This document shows, piece after piece, positions 24,524-37,717 of a DNA stretch of 64,000 bases. How positions within the stretch are numbered: position 1 is the stretch's first letter; each line of letters starts with the position of its first letter. Position numbers and translations under genes: made by a program. The DNA comes from Ehretia macrophylla (lineage: Eukaryota; Streptophyta; Magnoliopsida; Boraginales; Ehretiaceae). Under the pieces are notes generated by a model. It made no database searches and was not told the DNA's origin. It saw only the letters and a program-made list of their open reading frames with translations. The stretch is taken from the NCBI GenBank assembly GCA_037974665.1, contig CM075775.1:65939311-66003310 (forward strand). Reading direction: 5' to 3'.

Positions 24524-25081
24524 GTCATGTTGAGGGCATAATTCCTTTATGTGTTAATGGTTCACAGTCCCAGCCTAGAGAGATGGCCCATTCAGAAGGC
24601 CTAATGGGTTTAACGACAACCCATCAGCTTCAACAACACAGCATCCTCGCAAGACGTGATATCGATGCATTGTAGGGCCCTCTAATGTCCCGCGAGTACG
24701 GTTGTCATCCTTTTAACAGCTCACGACGTACGATCCAGGAATGAAAAATAGATTAAAAGTAGAAAAGTGGCCCGAAATAGATGAAAACGTTCATTTTTGG
24801 GCTCCAAAAAGGGTACATCGAGCAAGCTAACTGACCCCGTCGTAGAGCTCTCGGAGAGCTTTACAACGGTATACTGTGCGCTGCGTAACTCCTTACGGAT
24901 CAAAACTTATGGGCACCAGAGCGACGGAGCCTTGGTCACAAGCCCTCCGCCCTCGGTTTGCTGGCCCAGCCTCCACGTGAAGTGAAGTTGTCTTGCCCAA
25001 GGTGCCTTGGGATTCGATAATAGAAATGTGGTGGATAAAGTATCTTGGCAACCCTAACCGGAGCAAAAAAAATTGAAAAGG

Positions 25082-25200
25082 GGGGTGCAACACGAGGACT
25101 TCCCAGGGGGTCACCCATCCTAGTACTACTTTCGCCCAAGCACGCTTAACATCAGAGTTTTGATGGGATCCAGTGCATTAGTGCTGGTATGATCGCTCCC
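25082..25200 (-). rRNA. 5S rRNA gene, copy 36
   Basis: Full length; about 6 differences. Element A interrupts the spacer 121 bp beyond its 5' end, upstream of the gene. The promoter-proximal signals are intact, but the element's 3' LTR now lies directly upstream. Confidence 0.95.
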
Positions 25201-25321
25201 GTCATGTTGAGTACACAATTCCTTTATGTGTTAACGGTTCACAGTCCCATCCTAGAGAGATGGCCCATTCAGAAGGCACAATGGGCTTAACGACAACCCA
25301 TCCACTTCAACAACGCAGCAT

Positions 25322-28300
25322 TGTCACGCCCCAACCCGGCCTATAAAGGTTAGACTCGGGTGTGATCTAACATTCAAGTCCTTTCACATTCTTAATCATT
25401 CTAGGAGGTTTAACACTTAACCTTTTATTCTGGACTTCAAAATTTTCCAGAAATCCGACAGCATAACGGCTGTAACTGGGCTCTTTGTTTTGACCTAAAT
25501 TTTCTAACAGCCTCAAAATTTACCATCTCAAATTCAATTCCATCTAAGATTACTATTATTCCATCAATTGAATTGCCTATTGGTTAATTTGACGTTCCGT
25601 TTGATTTATAACCTAGCATGATACTATGTCACGTTTGTCCATTTATCCTCGTTTCAAAATATACCTGTTGATCTTAACTTATTAGCGAGTACCTGTTGAG
25701 ATTGGATAAGTTCATTTGCCTATTCCTAAACTAGCATCATAACCTATGATAGATACTAATGATAACAAAAACAAAAACGATCATAGTACGTCTAGTATCA
25801 GTCTACTTAATATAAGTACAAACCAAAATTAGACCCCAAATTACAACGGGGGTCTTTTACATCACAATCAACAAATAACATAAGGGAAATAGTCTTCAAG
25901 TAGCAAAAGTTCACAAGTAGTCACGTTCAAGAAAAACAACAGTAACAGGCAATCACTCTAGGGGTTCATCGTTAGGTACATTATCCTCGGGTTCCGGTGC
26001 CTGTTCTTCTTCACCTGAGATGATAAAAGAGGATGAGTCCTTATGAACTCAGCGAGGGGGAACGAGAAATAAGTTTTGAAACTCGTTTTCTGGTTCAATT
26101 TATGAAAACCCCTTTTTAAAACTTGTCACATATTACAATTAATATGGTAAGCAATTATAAGAAACAAATCGAGAAACAGATACAATTACCAATCATTTCA
26201 AGGATACGGTGAGCATTTGCTCTCCATTTCAATTTCGAATCAATTGTTGCGGCCGACTTCAATAATCCACTTATCATTCCCAATTGGGTGTACTCCGGAT
26301 GTACCCCGAAACCTACGACCCAACTCTCCAAGGGTGAATACCAAGCGAGAGAGGGAATTGGATCATGATAGTCACGGTAACACCGGCAAGCCCGATGCTG
26401 CCCGGCGGACGTGAAACGCTACCATGCCACACGAAAGGTTGCAACCTTGTATGCAATGAACATTTATAACATTTAACATATCACATTAGGAGGACAACAA
26501 AGTAGGTTGCCTCCGAACAGTTATAAGATTGCACGTTGTCAAGTGGTCAAACAAGGCACGATAAGACAAGTAATTTTACTTGAAAGGCATATAGAGTCAT
26601 ATGAACATCAAACGGGCAGCCATGTACACATGTAAAACAGGCCATATAACTCATCAAGAAGCTCATATAATCAAGTGATACGAATTATTCGACTTGCAAC
26701 AACATTTACGTGGGTTCGGTAGCAAGACAAGCTTATTTGACAACATGCAATGGTCAAAACCATAATTGAAGTTATAACACATTTACGGGAAGCCCACGCA
26801 ACGTACAGTTTCCACACAATATCCAATGATTAACACTTAGTAAGATTACTTAGCCATTAGGGTTTCCGTTTCATGCATAATCGTGTGTTCAAACCCTAAG
26901 TCAACTCAACATCATTCCCGAGTCATACATCATTCAATTCAAACATCCTCAAGTACTCAAAACAGTCCACGCAATATTCCAACATCACAATTCCAAGCAA
27001 TTAGTACCACAAGAGAGGTTACAATAGTTTCCCATGCATATAGCTAAGTGAAACACTCACTGCAATAGGCTGGTTTCTCACAATCAATCGGGTAAGCAAA
27101 CAATCTTCAAATTCAGTGAATAAGATATCAAATTAAGTCTTAAGAATTTAACTAAACTCAGAAACAAACCTTGCATCAATTGGAGTTCAGAATCATTAGT
27201 TATGGCCGAAACAGTGAGGTAGCACAAAACTGTCCAGATTTGTACACTTTTCATAAATTGAAGTTTTTGAGATCCTTAGAGTCAGTTTTGGCTTTGGTCC
27301 ATTTCTGACAAAATTTTCCAGAACTGAAAAATATAGTATAACACCAAATTTAATGCATTTTAGACAACATTTACTAAGTCAAACATGGTTCGTTCCACAA
27401 GGTCAGTGAATCTGCCAAAACCTGATTCATTTTTCCAGATTTCCAGATTTGGTCACATTTTAATGATTTGCCATTTTGAAGACCTTAGAGTCAGAATTAT
27501 CTTCGGCCTATTTCTGGGAAAAATGTTCAAAACTGTCCAAAATAGTCTCCCACCAATTTTTAAGCATTTTCAACATCATTTGCTTAGCTAAACTTACCTC
27601 GAACAGACTGGTCAGAGAGCTGTCATCCATTTCGACTTCACCTAGCATCATTTTCAAGCCAAGATCTTGCCATGCATGGTTGTTTAAGCTTATGAACGAC
27701 CATATATCCCAAGTACAGAAGCAAATACACACATATATGAGCATGCATGTGAGTTTTTAAAGAGTTTTCAAAAGGTTTTAACCCTCACCTTAGCAATCAA
27801 CCACAAAATGCTCAAGACCCTTTGTTGAAGCTCAAATCTTCTCCTTTCCTTTGCTTAGCCGAGAACCTCACTAGTTTTTCTCTATTTTTCCTAGCTTAAT
27901 GATCAATCTCTTAGTGCATGCACATAGCTAGAACTTGAAGAAAAGAAATGGATGCTTAGTAACTCACCTAGGCCGAAAATGAAGCTTCAATGCACATGCA
28001 AGAGAAATTTTCGAACTCTAGCTTGCTCGGTTGTAGTTCTTTACTTGTAGCTTGCTATACTTAGCTATGGTGTGAAGAGGAGAAGTTGAGAAGATGGTGA
28101 ATTCAGCCAAGGCCTAGAATGAGAGAAATGAATGAAAAGAAATGAAGAAAATGACAAACAAGGAAGCCTTTTGCAGCTTCAAGGGGAATGTCGGCCTTGG
28201 GCTTCAAATTTATGCATTTTGTGTCTCCAATGTGATATTTTGAAATTGCTAGGATGGGCAAGGATGAAGTGGCCGAAAATTTGTGCAAGTGGAAGGATTT

Positions 28301-28840
28301 TTTAGCAATTTTTAATGCCTTTGTGTCATAAAATGTCTAAGCATGCAATAAAAAAAAATTGTTCAAACCTTATGCAAAGCCATGGTTTGGTCGGCCAAGG
28401 CTAATAAAAGGGCTGAATTTGTGTCATCTTTTGGGTGTTAGTTGTTGTGTGTTGAAAATGCAAAAAGAAAAAAGAATAAAGAATAAGGAATGTCTAGTGT
28501 TTGGTGCATTTTTGTCTTCTAGTGAATGGAATTTGGATTATTATATTGATAGTGGATTTTGTAGGATTGTTTAATACTCTAGTGCTTCGTGAAAGATATT
28601 TCCTTGATTAGCGTGAAGGCACGCTTTCCTAGGTCTAGGACACGCACTACGAGGTAGGACACGAACTACGAGACGGACGCACGTTTTTCAAGTAAATGCA
28701 CGCAATCCCAAACGAATGCACGTAATTCAATGCATGGCACATAAAATGAACTCATTTCTTAAATCTAGGTCATGGCACGCAAATCTAGGTTAGGGTACAC
28801 GAAGCTAGGTTTCGCACGCAAATCGGGGTCAGGCCTTACA
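25322..28840 (-). repeat. Element A, 3' LTR
   Basis: Starts TGTCACGCCCCAACCC and ends CCTTACA on the + strand (TG...CA ends); about 3,519 bp and collinear with the LTR at 33641-37157. It holds a short hairpin (TGAGT...ACTCA) at 26034-26051. Small frames within it occur in both LTR copies but have no coding features. No host gene lies in this stretch. Confidence 0.93.
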
Positions 28841-28857
28841 TCCTCCCCTCCTTAAAA
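28841..28857 (-). other. Element A polypurine tract
   Basis: On the - strand a purine-rich run (AAGGAGGGGAGGA) directly abuts the 3' LTR. This is the plus-strand primer site of LTR retrotransposons. Confidence 0.85.
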
Positions 28858-28884
28858 GAATTTAGTCCCGAAATTCAATATTTA

Positions 28885-31800
28885 CCTTGAAATAAAGCTG
28901 GATACTGCTGTTCCATCTGGTCTCGCCTTTTCCACGTTGCTTCTTCGAGTCCATGATGATCCCACAACACTTTCACCATAGGTATAGTTCTGTTGCGCAA
29001 CTCCCGATCCTACTGGTCTAGGATCCGAATGGGCTTCTCCTCGTAAGACAAGTTTTCCCGAAGCTGCAACGGTTCTGGCTCCAAGATATACGACGGGTCA
29101 GGATGGTACTTCCGCAGCATCGAAACATGAAAGACATCGTGAATATTGGAGAGGTTCTGGGGTAGTGCTAGGCGATACGCCAACTTGCCAACCTTCTCAA
29201 CTATCTGAAACGGTCCTACAAATCTCGGACTCAACTTTCCACCCTTGCCATGTTTAATCAGTCCCCTCCGGGGTGATATCTTCAAGAACACCTTGTTGCC
29301 AACCTCAAACTCGAGACTCCGTCTCCGTCGGTCTGCATAACTCTTCTGCTTGCTCTGGGTGGTAAGCATCCGTTTCCAGATGAGGTGGATGTTATCAACA
29401 ATTTTCATCAGTTTAGGTAAAAGTGTCGGGTCAAAAGTCTTCGTCTCACCTACTTCATCCCAGTAGATTGGGGATCGACACTTACGTCCATACAGCGCCT
29501 CAAATGGGGCCATCCCGATAGTGGCCTAATAACTATTGTTGTAGGCGAACTCCGCTAGAGATAGATATTTCTCCCAACCTTTCCTGAAGTCCAACACACA
29601 TGCTCTCAGCATATCCTCCAAAATCTGAATAGTTCTCTCCGATTGACCATCCGTCTGAGGGTGATAAGCCGTGCTAAAACTCAATTTCGTCCCCAAAGCT
29701 TCTTGCAATCTCTTCCAAAATCGGGAAGTAAAACGAGGATCCCTATCCAATACAATACTCACAGGCATCCCGTGCAATCTTACAATCTCCGCCACATACA
29801 TATCTCCCAGTTTCTCAGGACTATCTTCCTTGTTTATCGGTAAGAAGTGCGCAGACTTAGTCAATCTATCCACTATAACCCAAACGGCGTCACGACCCTT
29901 TCGTGATCTAGGCAGGTCCATAACAAAATCCATAATTATATGTTTCCATTTCCATTGAGGAATCTCCAACGGCTGAAGTAAACCTGCGGGTCGTTGATGT
30001 TCTGCTTTGACTCTCTGGCAAGTCAAACACCGTGATACAAACTCCGCAATTTCTCTTTTCATGTTATTCCACTAGTAGTGTTGCTTCAAATCCCGGTACA
30101 TCTTTGTTCCACCGGGGTGAATAGTGTATCTAGAATTATGTGCTTCCTCAAGAATCTTCTTTTTCAGCTCTGGGTCATTGGGAACACAAATCCGGTTCTT
30201 AAACCTCCAAACACCATCATCATGAAACTTGAAGTCTGCGTTACTTTCCTTAATCTTCTGAAATTGTTGGTCCTTCTTTGAGCCTCTCGTAACTCAGGCA
30301 ACAAAGTTGATTGAACTTGGGTAGTGGCAAAAAGTAACCCCTTCTGAGTCAATTGTGGTTTCCACAGAAACGCTTCCTCCAACAACTCCTGCACCTTGAC
30401 TTCCAGTTTTGCCATGCTTGCTTTTCTGCTTAAGGCATCTGCAACAACGTTCGCCTTACCAGGCACATAATTAATTGAGCAGTTGTAATCATCCAAAAGC
30501 TCCATCCACCGCCTTTGCCTCATATTCAACTCCTTTTGAGAGAACAAGTATTTCAAGCTCTTATGATCAGTAAATACTTCAAACTTGTTACCCCACAGAT
30601 AATGCCTCCATTTCTTGAGTGCAAACACAATAGCCGCTAACTCCAAATCATGCGTCGGGTAATTCATCTCATACGGCTTTGGTTTCCTAGAGGCATAAGC
30701 AATCACTTTTCCATTTTGCATCAACACACATCCCAATCCATCTTTCGAAGCATCGCTATAGATTACAAAACCTTGACTCCCTTCAGGCAATGCAAGAACT
30801 GGTGCGGTAGTCAATCTTTTCTTCAACTCTTGGAAGCTGTTCTCACACTTATCATCCCACACGAACTTGGTTTTCTTTTGAGTGAGCTTTGTAAGCGGTC
30901 CTCCAATCTTAGAGAAATTCTTCACGAACCTCCGATAATAGCCGGCTAGACCAAGAAAACTACGAACTTTCGTAACATTTTCCGGCTTCTTCCAAGACAC
31001 CACTGCATCGATCTTTGTTGGATCTACCACTATTCCCTCTTGGGATATGATATGCCCCAAAAATGCAATTTGTTGCAACCAAAATTCACATTTACTAAAC
31101 TTTGCATACAATTGGTGCTCTCGAAGTTTCTGCAGTACCAACTGCAGATGTTGCTCATGCTCCGCCTCCGATTTCGAGTATACCAAAATATCATCAATGA
31201 AGATCACCACAAATTGGTCCAAGTAGGGTTGAAACACCCTATATATCAAATCCATAAAAGCTGCAGGGGCATTAGTTAGTCCAAAAGGCATCACCACATA
31301 TTCATAGTGCCCATATCTCGTCCTGAAAGCCGTTTTAGGCACATCTTCCTTCTTGATCCGCAACTGATAATACCCTTGTCTCAAGTCGCGTTTCGAATAC
31401 ACTTTGGCTCCTTGCAGTTGATCAAATAACTCGTCAATCAGGGGAAGTGGGTATTTATTCTTGACAGTCACTTGGTTCAAACCTCGATAGTCAATGCATA
31501 GCCTCAATGTTCCGTCTTTCTTCTTAACAAATAGCACGGGCGCACCCCACGGTGAAGAGCTCGGTTGTACAAATCCCTTCTTCAGCAATCCTTGCAATTG
31601 GTCCTTCAATTCTTGTAGCTCGGCCGGTGCCATACGATAGGGAGCTTTTGATATCGGCTGGGCGCCAGGCAGCAACTCTATAACAAACTCGATCTCCCGA
31701 TTTGGGGGTAAACCGGGTAACTCTTCAGGAAATACATCTGCATAGTCTTTGATCACAGGCATCTCCTCCAACTTAGCTTTATCCAACGGCTTGTTGATAA

Positions 31801-32330
31801 GGTAAGCCAAGTATCCGCTGCATCCTTTCCTCAAGGACTTCACTGCTTTTGTAGATGAAATGATGGAACTCCCGGTGAAATCTCTTCGGCCCAAAACCTC
31901 CAGTATCGGTTGATCAGGTACCCGGAATGTTATAATCTTTGCCCGGAAATCCAGTTGGACATGATGTTTTGCCAGCCAGTCCATCCCTAAAATGACCTCG
32001 TAGTCTCGAAAAGGTAATACAATAAGATTGGCTGAGAATTCCCTATCCTTAATTTGGATTTTACATGCTTTACAAGCTGAACTAGTTACAATTTTAGAAC
32101 CCATTGGAGTACCAACTTCTACTTCATATGGTAAACATACAACTTTCAATTTCACACGTTCCATACATAAGGGAATAATAAATGAATGAGTAGCACCCGG
32201 ATCAATTAACACCTTAACAGGTTGATTCAGTATGAAGAATGTACCTTCAACAACAGCGGTCTCATCTGGAATCTCCTCGCACTCAATGGCATAAGCTCGA
32301 GCCTGGACTCTAGGAACTGGAGTCTTGCCT
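28885..32330 (-). pseudogene. Element A pol region (PR-RT-RH-INT, chromodomain-like end)
   Basis: Decayed pol. Visible parts on the - strand: protease signature IDPGATHSF near 32190-32215; reverse transcriptase about 31150-31720 with [18 protein letters not shown] and the catalytic FIDDILVYS; RNase H about 30480-30850 with [10 protein letters not shown]; integrase zinc region near 30010-30130 (CLTCQRVK); and the integrase core with [11 protein letters not shown] and [13 protein letters not shown] near 29600-29760. A chromodomain-like end follows near 28885-29020. The motif set and domain order are those of Ty3/gypsy chromoviruses. The region is broken in several places and is not expected to make a working polyprotein. 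Confidence 0.92.
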
Positions 32331-32369
32331 CTACCAGCTGGTTTAACCTGATTTTGTCCTCCTTGCCAT

Positions 32370-33395
32370 CTAGGGCAATCCTTAGCCCGATGCTGATCAC
32401 TGCCACAGCCCACACATCGCCCCGATTTCCTCCAACACTGGGCCTCAGTGTGACACCTTCCTGCTACAGTGAGAACAAGTAACAGTCTGAGAAGCAGGTG
32501 AACTACTTGTGGATCCGCGGGTGGAAGAGGCTGATGGCGCTTTAGTCGGCCCACGGTTATTCCCTGACCTACTCTGGCTCTGGCCCTGATTACGACCCTG
32601 ACTCTAGAATTTCCTCTGCTGACCTGGAGGCTGGTATGGTTTCTTGTTTGGCTGACTCGAACCGGCTCCATCTAGTTTCCTCTTCTCAACTCGAGAGGCA
32701 GCAGCAAAGAGAGCAGAATAAGTATCGACGTCACGAGAAGCTAACTAGTCCTGAATCTCTGGCCTCAATCCAACAGTAAATTTCCACATTTTTGCCTCCG
32801 GAGTACAAACCATATATTGAGCATAACGGGATAGTTGATCAAAACGTGCCTCATACTGGGCCACCGTCATATTACCCTGGGTTAAGTGCATGAACTCCTC
32901 GATCCGTCTCTGCCTGAAAACTGCAGGTACATATTTCTCCTTAAATGCCTTAACGAAATTACCCCACAAGCGAGGTGTCTGATCAGTCTCTCACAGTGCC
33001 TCTACAGTGTGCCACCAATGCTCGGCATCCCCGTGCAACAGAAATACAGCAAACTCCAATTTCTCTTCATCTGTATAATCAAGTGGCCTGAAAATCTTCT
33101 CAATCTCGAACAGCCAAGCCTCGGCTTTCTCGTCATCAGCTTCCCCATAGAATTTAGACGGGCGAAAGTCAATGAATTCCTTCATCCTGCTATGTCTCCC
33201 AACGTTACCCTCATTCCTGTTGTTGATGTTGTTGTTGGCCTCATGAGCATCCTGACGCTCCATCACACGTGATACACGATCCATGGCAGTTGCCATCATA
33301 TTAAACATAGCTATACCGGGATTAGTCTGATAGGCATCCCCGGTCTCTTGAGGTTCACCGCTCCTATTAGTAGTACGTGTACTAGGGCCAGCCAT
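32370..33395 (-). pseudogene. Element A gag region
   Basis: Begins near 33395 with MAGPSTRTTNRSG and contains the retrotransposon gag core (EAWLFEIEKIF; LTQGNMTVAQYEARF near 32840-32900) and a CCHC-type zinc knuckle near 32370-32455 ([14 protein letters not shown]). Gag forms the particle that packages element RNA. The region is broken. Confidence 0.88.
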
Positions 33396-33617
33396 CTAAA
33401 GGCACAATTTATTGAAATATGATAATTAAGAATCTAATGCATAAGATATGCAACATAATATAGGTACAATTCTAAAAACACTTAAGGCATATAAGTCACT
33501 TAAGCACATAGAACATAAAAGGCACATTTATCATACAATAACACATAAACAAGTCATCCTAATTATCTTAGGGCTCTACCCATGGTCCGAGAGTTAAACC
33601 CGGCTTAAGCAACCTAA

Positions 33618-33629
33618 GCTCTGATACCA
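33618..33629 (-). other. Element A primer-binding site (initiator tRNA-Met)
   Basis: TGGTATCAGAGC on the - strand, 11 bases inside the 5' LTR. It complements the 3' end of plant initiator tRNA-Met and marks the start of minus-strand synthesis. Confidence 0.9.
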
Positions 33630-33640
33630 TTCTTCTAAGG

Positions 33641-36600
33641 TGTCACGCCCCAACCCAGCCTATAAATGTTAGACTAGGGTGTGATCTAAGCATTCAATTC
33701 CTTTCACATTCTTAATCATTCTAGGAGGTTTAACACTTAACGTTTTATTCTGGACTTCAAAATTTTTCGGAAATCCGGTAGCATAACGGCTGTAACTGGG
33801 CTCTTTGTTTTGACCTAAATTTTCTAACAGCCTCAAAATTTACCATCTCAAATTCAATTCCAGCTAAGATTACTATTATTCCATCAATTGAATTGCCTAA
33901 TGGTTAATTCGACGTCCCGTTTGATTTATAACCTAGCATGATACTATGTCACGTTTGTCCATTTATCCTCGTTTCAAAATATACCTGTTGATCTTAACTT
34001 ATTAGCGAGTACCTGTTGAGATTGGATAAGTTCATTTGCCTATTCCTTAACTAGCATCATAACCTATGATAGATACTAATGATAACAAAAACAAAAACGA
34101 TCATAGTACGTCTAGTATCAGTCTACTTAATATAAGTACAAACCAAAATTAGACCCCAAATTACAACGGGGGTCTTTTACATCACAATCAACAAATAACA
34201 TAAGGGAAATAGTCTTCAAGTAGCAAAAGTTCACAAATAGTCACGTTCAAGCAAAACAACAGTAATAGGCAATCACTCCAGGGGTTCATCGTTAGGTACA
34301 TTATCCTCGGGTTCCGGTGCCTGTTCTTCTTCACTTGAGATGATAAAAGAGGGTGAGTCCTTATGAACTCAGCGAGGGGGAACAAGAAATAAGTTTTGAA
34401 ACTCGTTTTCCAGTTCAATTTATGAAAACCCCTTTTTAAAACATGTCACATATTACAATTAATATGGTAAGCAATTATAAGAAACAAATCGAGAAACGGA
34501 TACAATTACCAATCATTTCAAGGATACGGTGAGCATTTGCTCTCAATTTCAATTTCGAATCAATTGTTGCGGCCGACCTCAATAATGCACTTATCACTCC
34601 CAATTGGGTGTGCTCTGGGTGTACCCTGAAACCTATGACCCAACTCTCCAAGGGTGAATACCAAGCGAGAGAGGGAATTGGATCATGGTAGTCACGGTAA
34701 CACCGGCAAGCCCGATGCCGCCCGGCGGACGTGAAACGCTACCATGCCACACGAAAGGTTGCAACCTTGTATGCAATGCACATTTATAACATTTAACATA
34801 TCACATTAGGAGGACAACAAAGTAGGTTGCCTCCGAACAGTTATAAGATCGCACGTTGTCAAGTGGTCAAACAAGGCACGATAAGACAAGTAATTTTACT
34901 TGAAAGGCATATAGAGTCATATGAACATCAAACGGGCAGCCATGTAACACATGTAAAACAGGCCATATAACACATCAAGAAGCTCATATAATCAAGTGAT
35001 ACGAATTATTCGACATGCAACAACATTTACGTGGGTTCGGTAGCAAGACAAGCTTATTTGACAACATGCAATGGTCAAAACCATAATTGAAGTTATAACA
35101 CATTTACGGGCAGCCCACGCAACGTACAGTTTCCACACAATATCCAATGATTAACACTTAGTAAGATTACTTAGCCATTAGGGTTTCCGTTTCATGCATA
35201 ACCGTGTGTTCAAACCCTAAGTCAACTCAACATCATTCCCGAGTCATACATCATTCAATTCAAACATCCTCAAGTACTCAAAACAGTCCACGCAATATTC
35301 CAACATCACAATTCCAAGCAATTAGTACCACAAGAGAGGTTACAATAGTTTCCCATGCATATAGCTAAGTGAAACACTCACTGCAATAGGCGGTTTTCTC
35401 ACAATCAATCGGGTAAGCAAACAATCTCCAAATTCAGTGAATAAGATGTCAAATTAAATCTTAAGAATTTAACTCAGAAACAAACCTTGCATCAATTGGA
35501 GTTCAGAATCATTAGTTATGGCCGAAACAGTGAGGTAGCACAAAACTGTCCAGATTTGTACACTTTTCATAAATTGAAGTTTTTGAGGTTCTTAAATTCA
35601 GTTTTGGATTTGGTCCATTTCTGAAAAAATTGTCCAGAACTGAAAAATATAGTAGCACACCAAATTTCATGCATTTTGGACAACATTTACTAAGTCAAAC
35701 ATGGTTTGTTCCAGAAGGTCAGTGCATCTGCCAAAACCTGATTCATTTTTCCAGATTTCCAGATTTGGTCACATTTTAATGATTTGCCATTTTGAAGACA
35801 TTAGAGTCAGAATTATCTTCGGCCTATTTCTAGGAAAAATGTTCAGAACTGTCCAAAATAGTCACCCACCAATTTTCAAGCATTTTAAACATCATTTGCT
35901 TAGCTAAACTTACCTAGAACACACTGGTCAGAGAGCTGTCACATAAATTCGACTTCACCTAGCATCATTTTCAAGCCAAGATCTTGCCATGCATGGTTAT
36001 TTAAGCTTATGAACGACCATATATCTCAAGTACAGAAGCAAATACACACATCTATGAGCATGCATGTGAGTTTTTAAAGGGTTTTCAAAAGGTTTTAACC
36101 CTCACCTTAGCAATCAACCACAAAATGCTCAAGACCCTTTGTTGAAGCTCAAATCTTCTTCTTTCCCTTGCTTAGCCGAGAACCTCACTAGTTTTTCTCT
36201 ATTTTTCCTAGCTTAATGATCAATCTCTTAGTGCATGCACATAGCTAGAACTTGAAGAAAAGAAATGGATGCTTAGTAACTCACCTAGGCCGAAAATGAA
36301 GCTTCAATGCACATGAAAGAGAAATTTTCGAACTCTAGCTTGCTCGGTTGTAGTTCTTTACTTGTAGCTTGCTATACTTAGCTATGGTGTGAAGAGGAGA
36401 AGTTGAGAAGATGGTGAATTCAGCCAAGGCCTAGAATGAGAGAAATGAATGAAAAGAAATGAAGAAAATGATAAACAAGGAAGCCTTTTGCATCTTCAAG
36501 GGGAATGTCGGCCTTGGGCTTCAAAATTCTGCATTTTGTGTCTCCAATGTGATATTTTGAAATTTCTAGGATGGGCAAGGATGAAGTGGCCGAAAATTTG

Positions 36601-37157
36601 TGCAAGTGGAAGGATTTTTTAGCAATTTTTAATTCCTTTGTGTCATAAAATGTCTAAGCATGCAATAAAAAAAAATTGTTCAAACCTTGTGCAAAGCCAT
36701 GGTTTGGTCGGCCAAGGCTAATAAAAGGGCTGAATTTGTGTCATCCTTTGGGTGTTAATTGTTGTGTGTTGAAAATGCAAAAAGAATAAAGAATAAAGAA
36801 TAAGGAATGTCTAGTGTTTGGTGCATTTTTGTCTTTTAGTGAATGGAATTTGGTTTATTATATTGATAGTGGATTTCGTAGGATTGTTTAATAGTCTAGA
36901 GCTTCGTGAAAGATATTTCCTTGATTAGCGTGAAGGCACGCTTTCCTAGGTCTAGGACACGCACTACGAGATAGGACACGAACTACAAGACGGACGCACA
37001 TTTTTCAAGTAAATGCACGCAATCCCAAACGAATGCACGTAATTCAATGCATGGCACATAAAATGAACTCATTTCTTAAATCTAGGTCATGGCATGCAAA
37101 TCTAGGTTAGTGTACACGAAGCTAGGTTTCGCACGTAAATCGAGGTCGGGCCTCACA
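33641..37157 (-). repeat. Element A, 5' LTR
   Basis: About 3,517 bp, TGTCACGCCC to GCCTCACA on the + strand; collinear with 25322-28840. It would carry the element's promoter, reading leftward. The hairpin is at 34354-34371. No other gene is seen. Confidence 0.93.
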
Positions 37158-37598
37158 GCATCGTCGGAAGACGTGATATCGACGCGTTGTAGGGCCCTCT
37201 AATATCCCACGAGTAAGGTTGTCGTGCTTTAAACAGCTCACGATGTACGATACGGGACGAAAAAATAGAGCAAAAATAGAAAAGTAGCCCAAAACTGATT
37301 AAAACGTTCGATTTTGGGTTCCAAAAAGGGCACAACGGGCAAGCTGGTTGCCCCCGTCGTAGAGCTCTCAGAGAGCATTGCAAAGGTATGTTGTGCGCCG
37401 CCTAACTCTTTACGGATAAAAATTTATGGGCACCAGAGCGACGGAGACCTGATCACAAGCCCTATGCCCTTGGTTTGCTGGCCCAGCCTCCACGTGAAGC
37501 GAAGTTGTCTTACCCAAGGTGCCATGGGATTCGATAATAGAAATGTGGTGGATAAAGTATCTTGGCAACCCTAACCGGAGCAAAAAAAATCGAAAATG

Positions 37599-37717
37599 GG
37601 GGTGCAACACGAGAACTTCCCACGCGGTCACCAATCCTATTACTACTCCCACCCAAGCACGCTTAACTGCGGAGTTCTGATGGGATCCGGTGCATTAGTG
37701 CTGGTATGATCGCACCT
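37599..37717 (-). rRNA. 5S rRNA gene, copy 37
   Basis: Full length; about 9 differences, several shared with copy 28. Confidence 0.94.

Larger units (their letters stand above)
1235..25321 (-). repeat. 5S rDNA tandem array, block 1 (36 genes with spacers)
   Basis: Tandem units of about 674-680 bp, each with a 119-bp 5S gene and a spacer of about 557 bp. The spacer read on the + strand has recognisable landmarks: the motif pair GGCCCATT / CCCAATGGGC, the short palindrome AGCTCTCGGAGAGCT, the CCACGTGAAGCGAAGTTG segment, and an A-rich tract just before the gene. From about 2273 onward all genes are on the - strand; before that the array is on the + strand. Two units are short (about 527 bp, deletion junction near 17408; about 582 bp, junction near 22130). 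The spacers hold no other genes; short frames that open across spacer plus gene are shadows. The array is separate from 35S rDNA, the usual arrangement in most flowering plants. Confidence 0.97.
25322..37157 (-). mobile_element. Element A: Ty3/gypsy chromovirus (Tekay/Del type), complete length, broken
   Basis: A fossil LTR retrotransposon of about 11.8 kb in antisense orientation. It has two LTRs of about 3.5 kb, a primer-binding site for initiator tRNA-Met, a polypurine tract, and gag-pol order gag, protease, reverse transcriptase, RNase H, integrase, chromodomain-like tail. GCAT (or AGCAT, sharing the terminal A) flanks both ends. Removing the element and one copy of that duplication restores a normal 676-677 bp 5S unit. 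The coding region has about four or five breaks, so it is not intact. The LTRs differ by roughly 2% by eye, suggesting an insertion age of the order of a million years under usual plant rates. Very long LTRs are common in the Tekay clade. Confidence 0.93.

Noticed and set aside
2325-25200. Many short - strand frames of 60-140 residues starting MGESSTRMGDPLGS or MIRKELRGAQ, repeated every unit
   Set aside because: They are 5S gene plus spacer read as protein. They recur only because the DNA repeats, change frame freely between units and show no coding-type conservation.
1235-25321. CRISPR-like array of regular repeats
   Set aside because: The repeat is a 119-bp 5S gene with homologous, not unique, spacers, and the genome is a plant's.
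28103-28288. 61-residue frame found in both LTRs of element A (also 36420-36605)
   Set aside because: It is present twice because the LTR is duplicated at insertion. There is no protein motif and composition is LTR-like.
33618-33629. Possible tRNA-Met gene
   Set aside because: Only the 12-base primer-binding complement is present (also at 51388-51399 and 57840-57851); there is no tRNA body.
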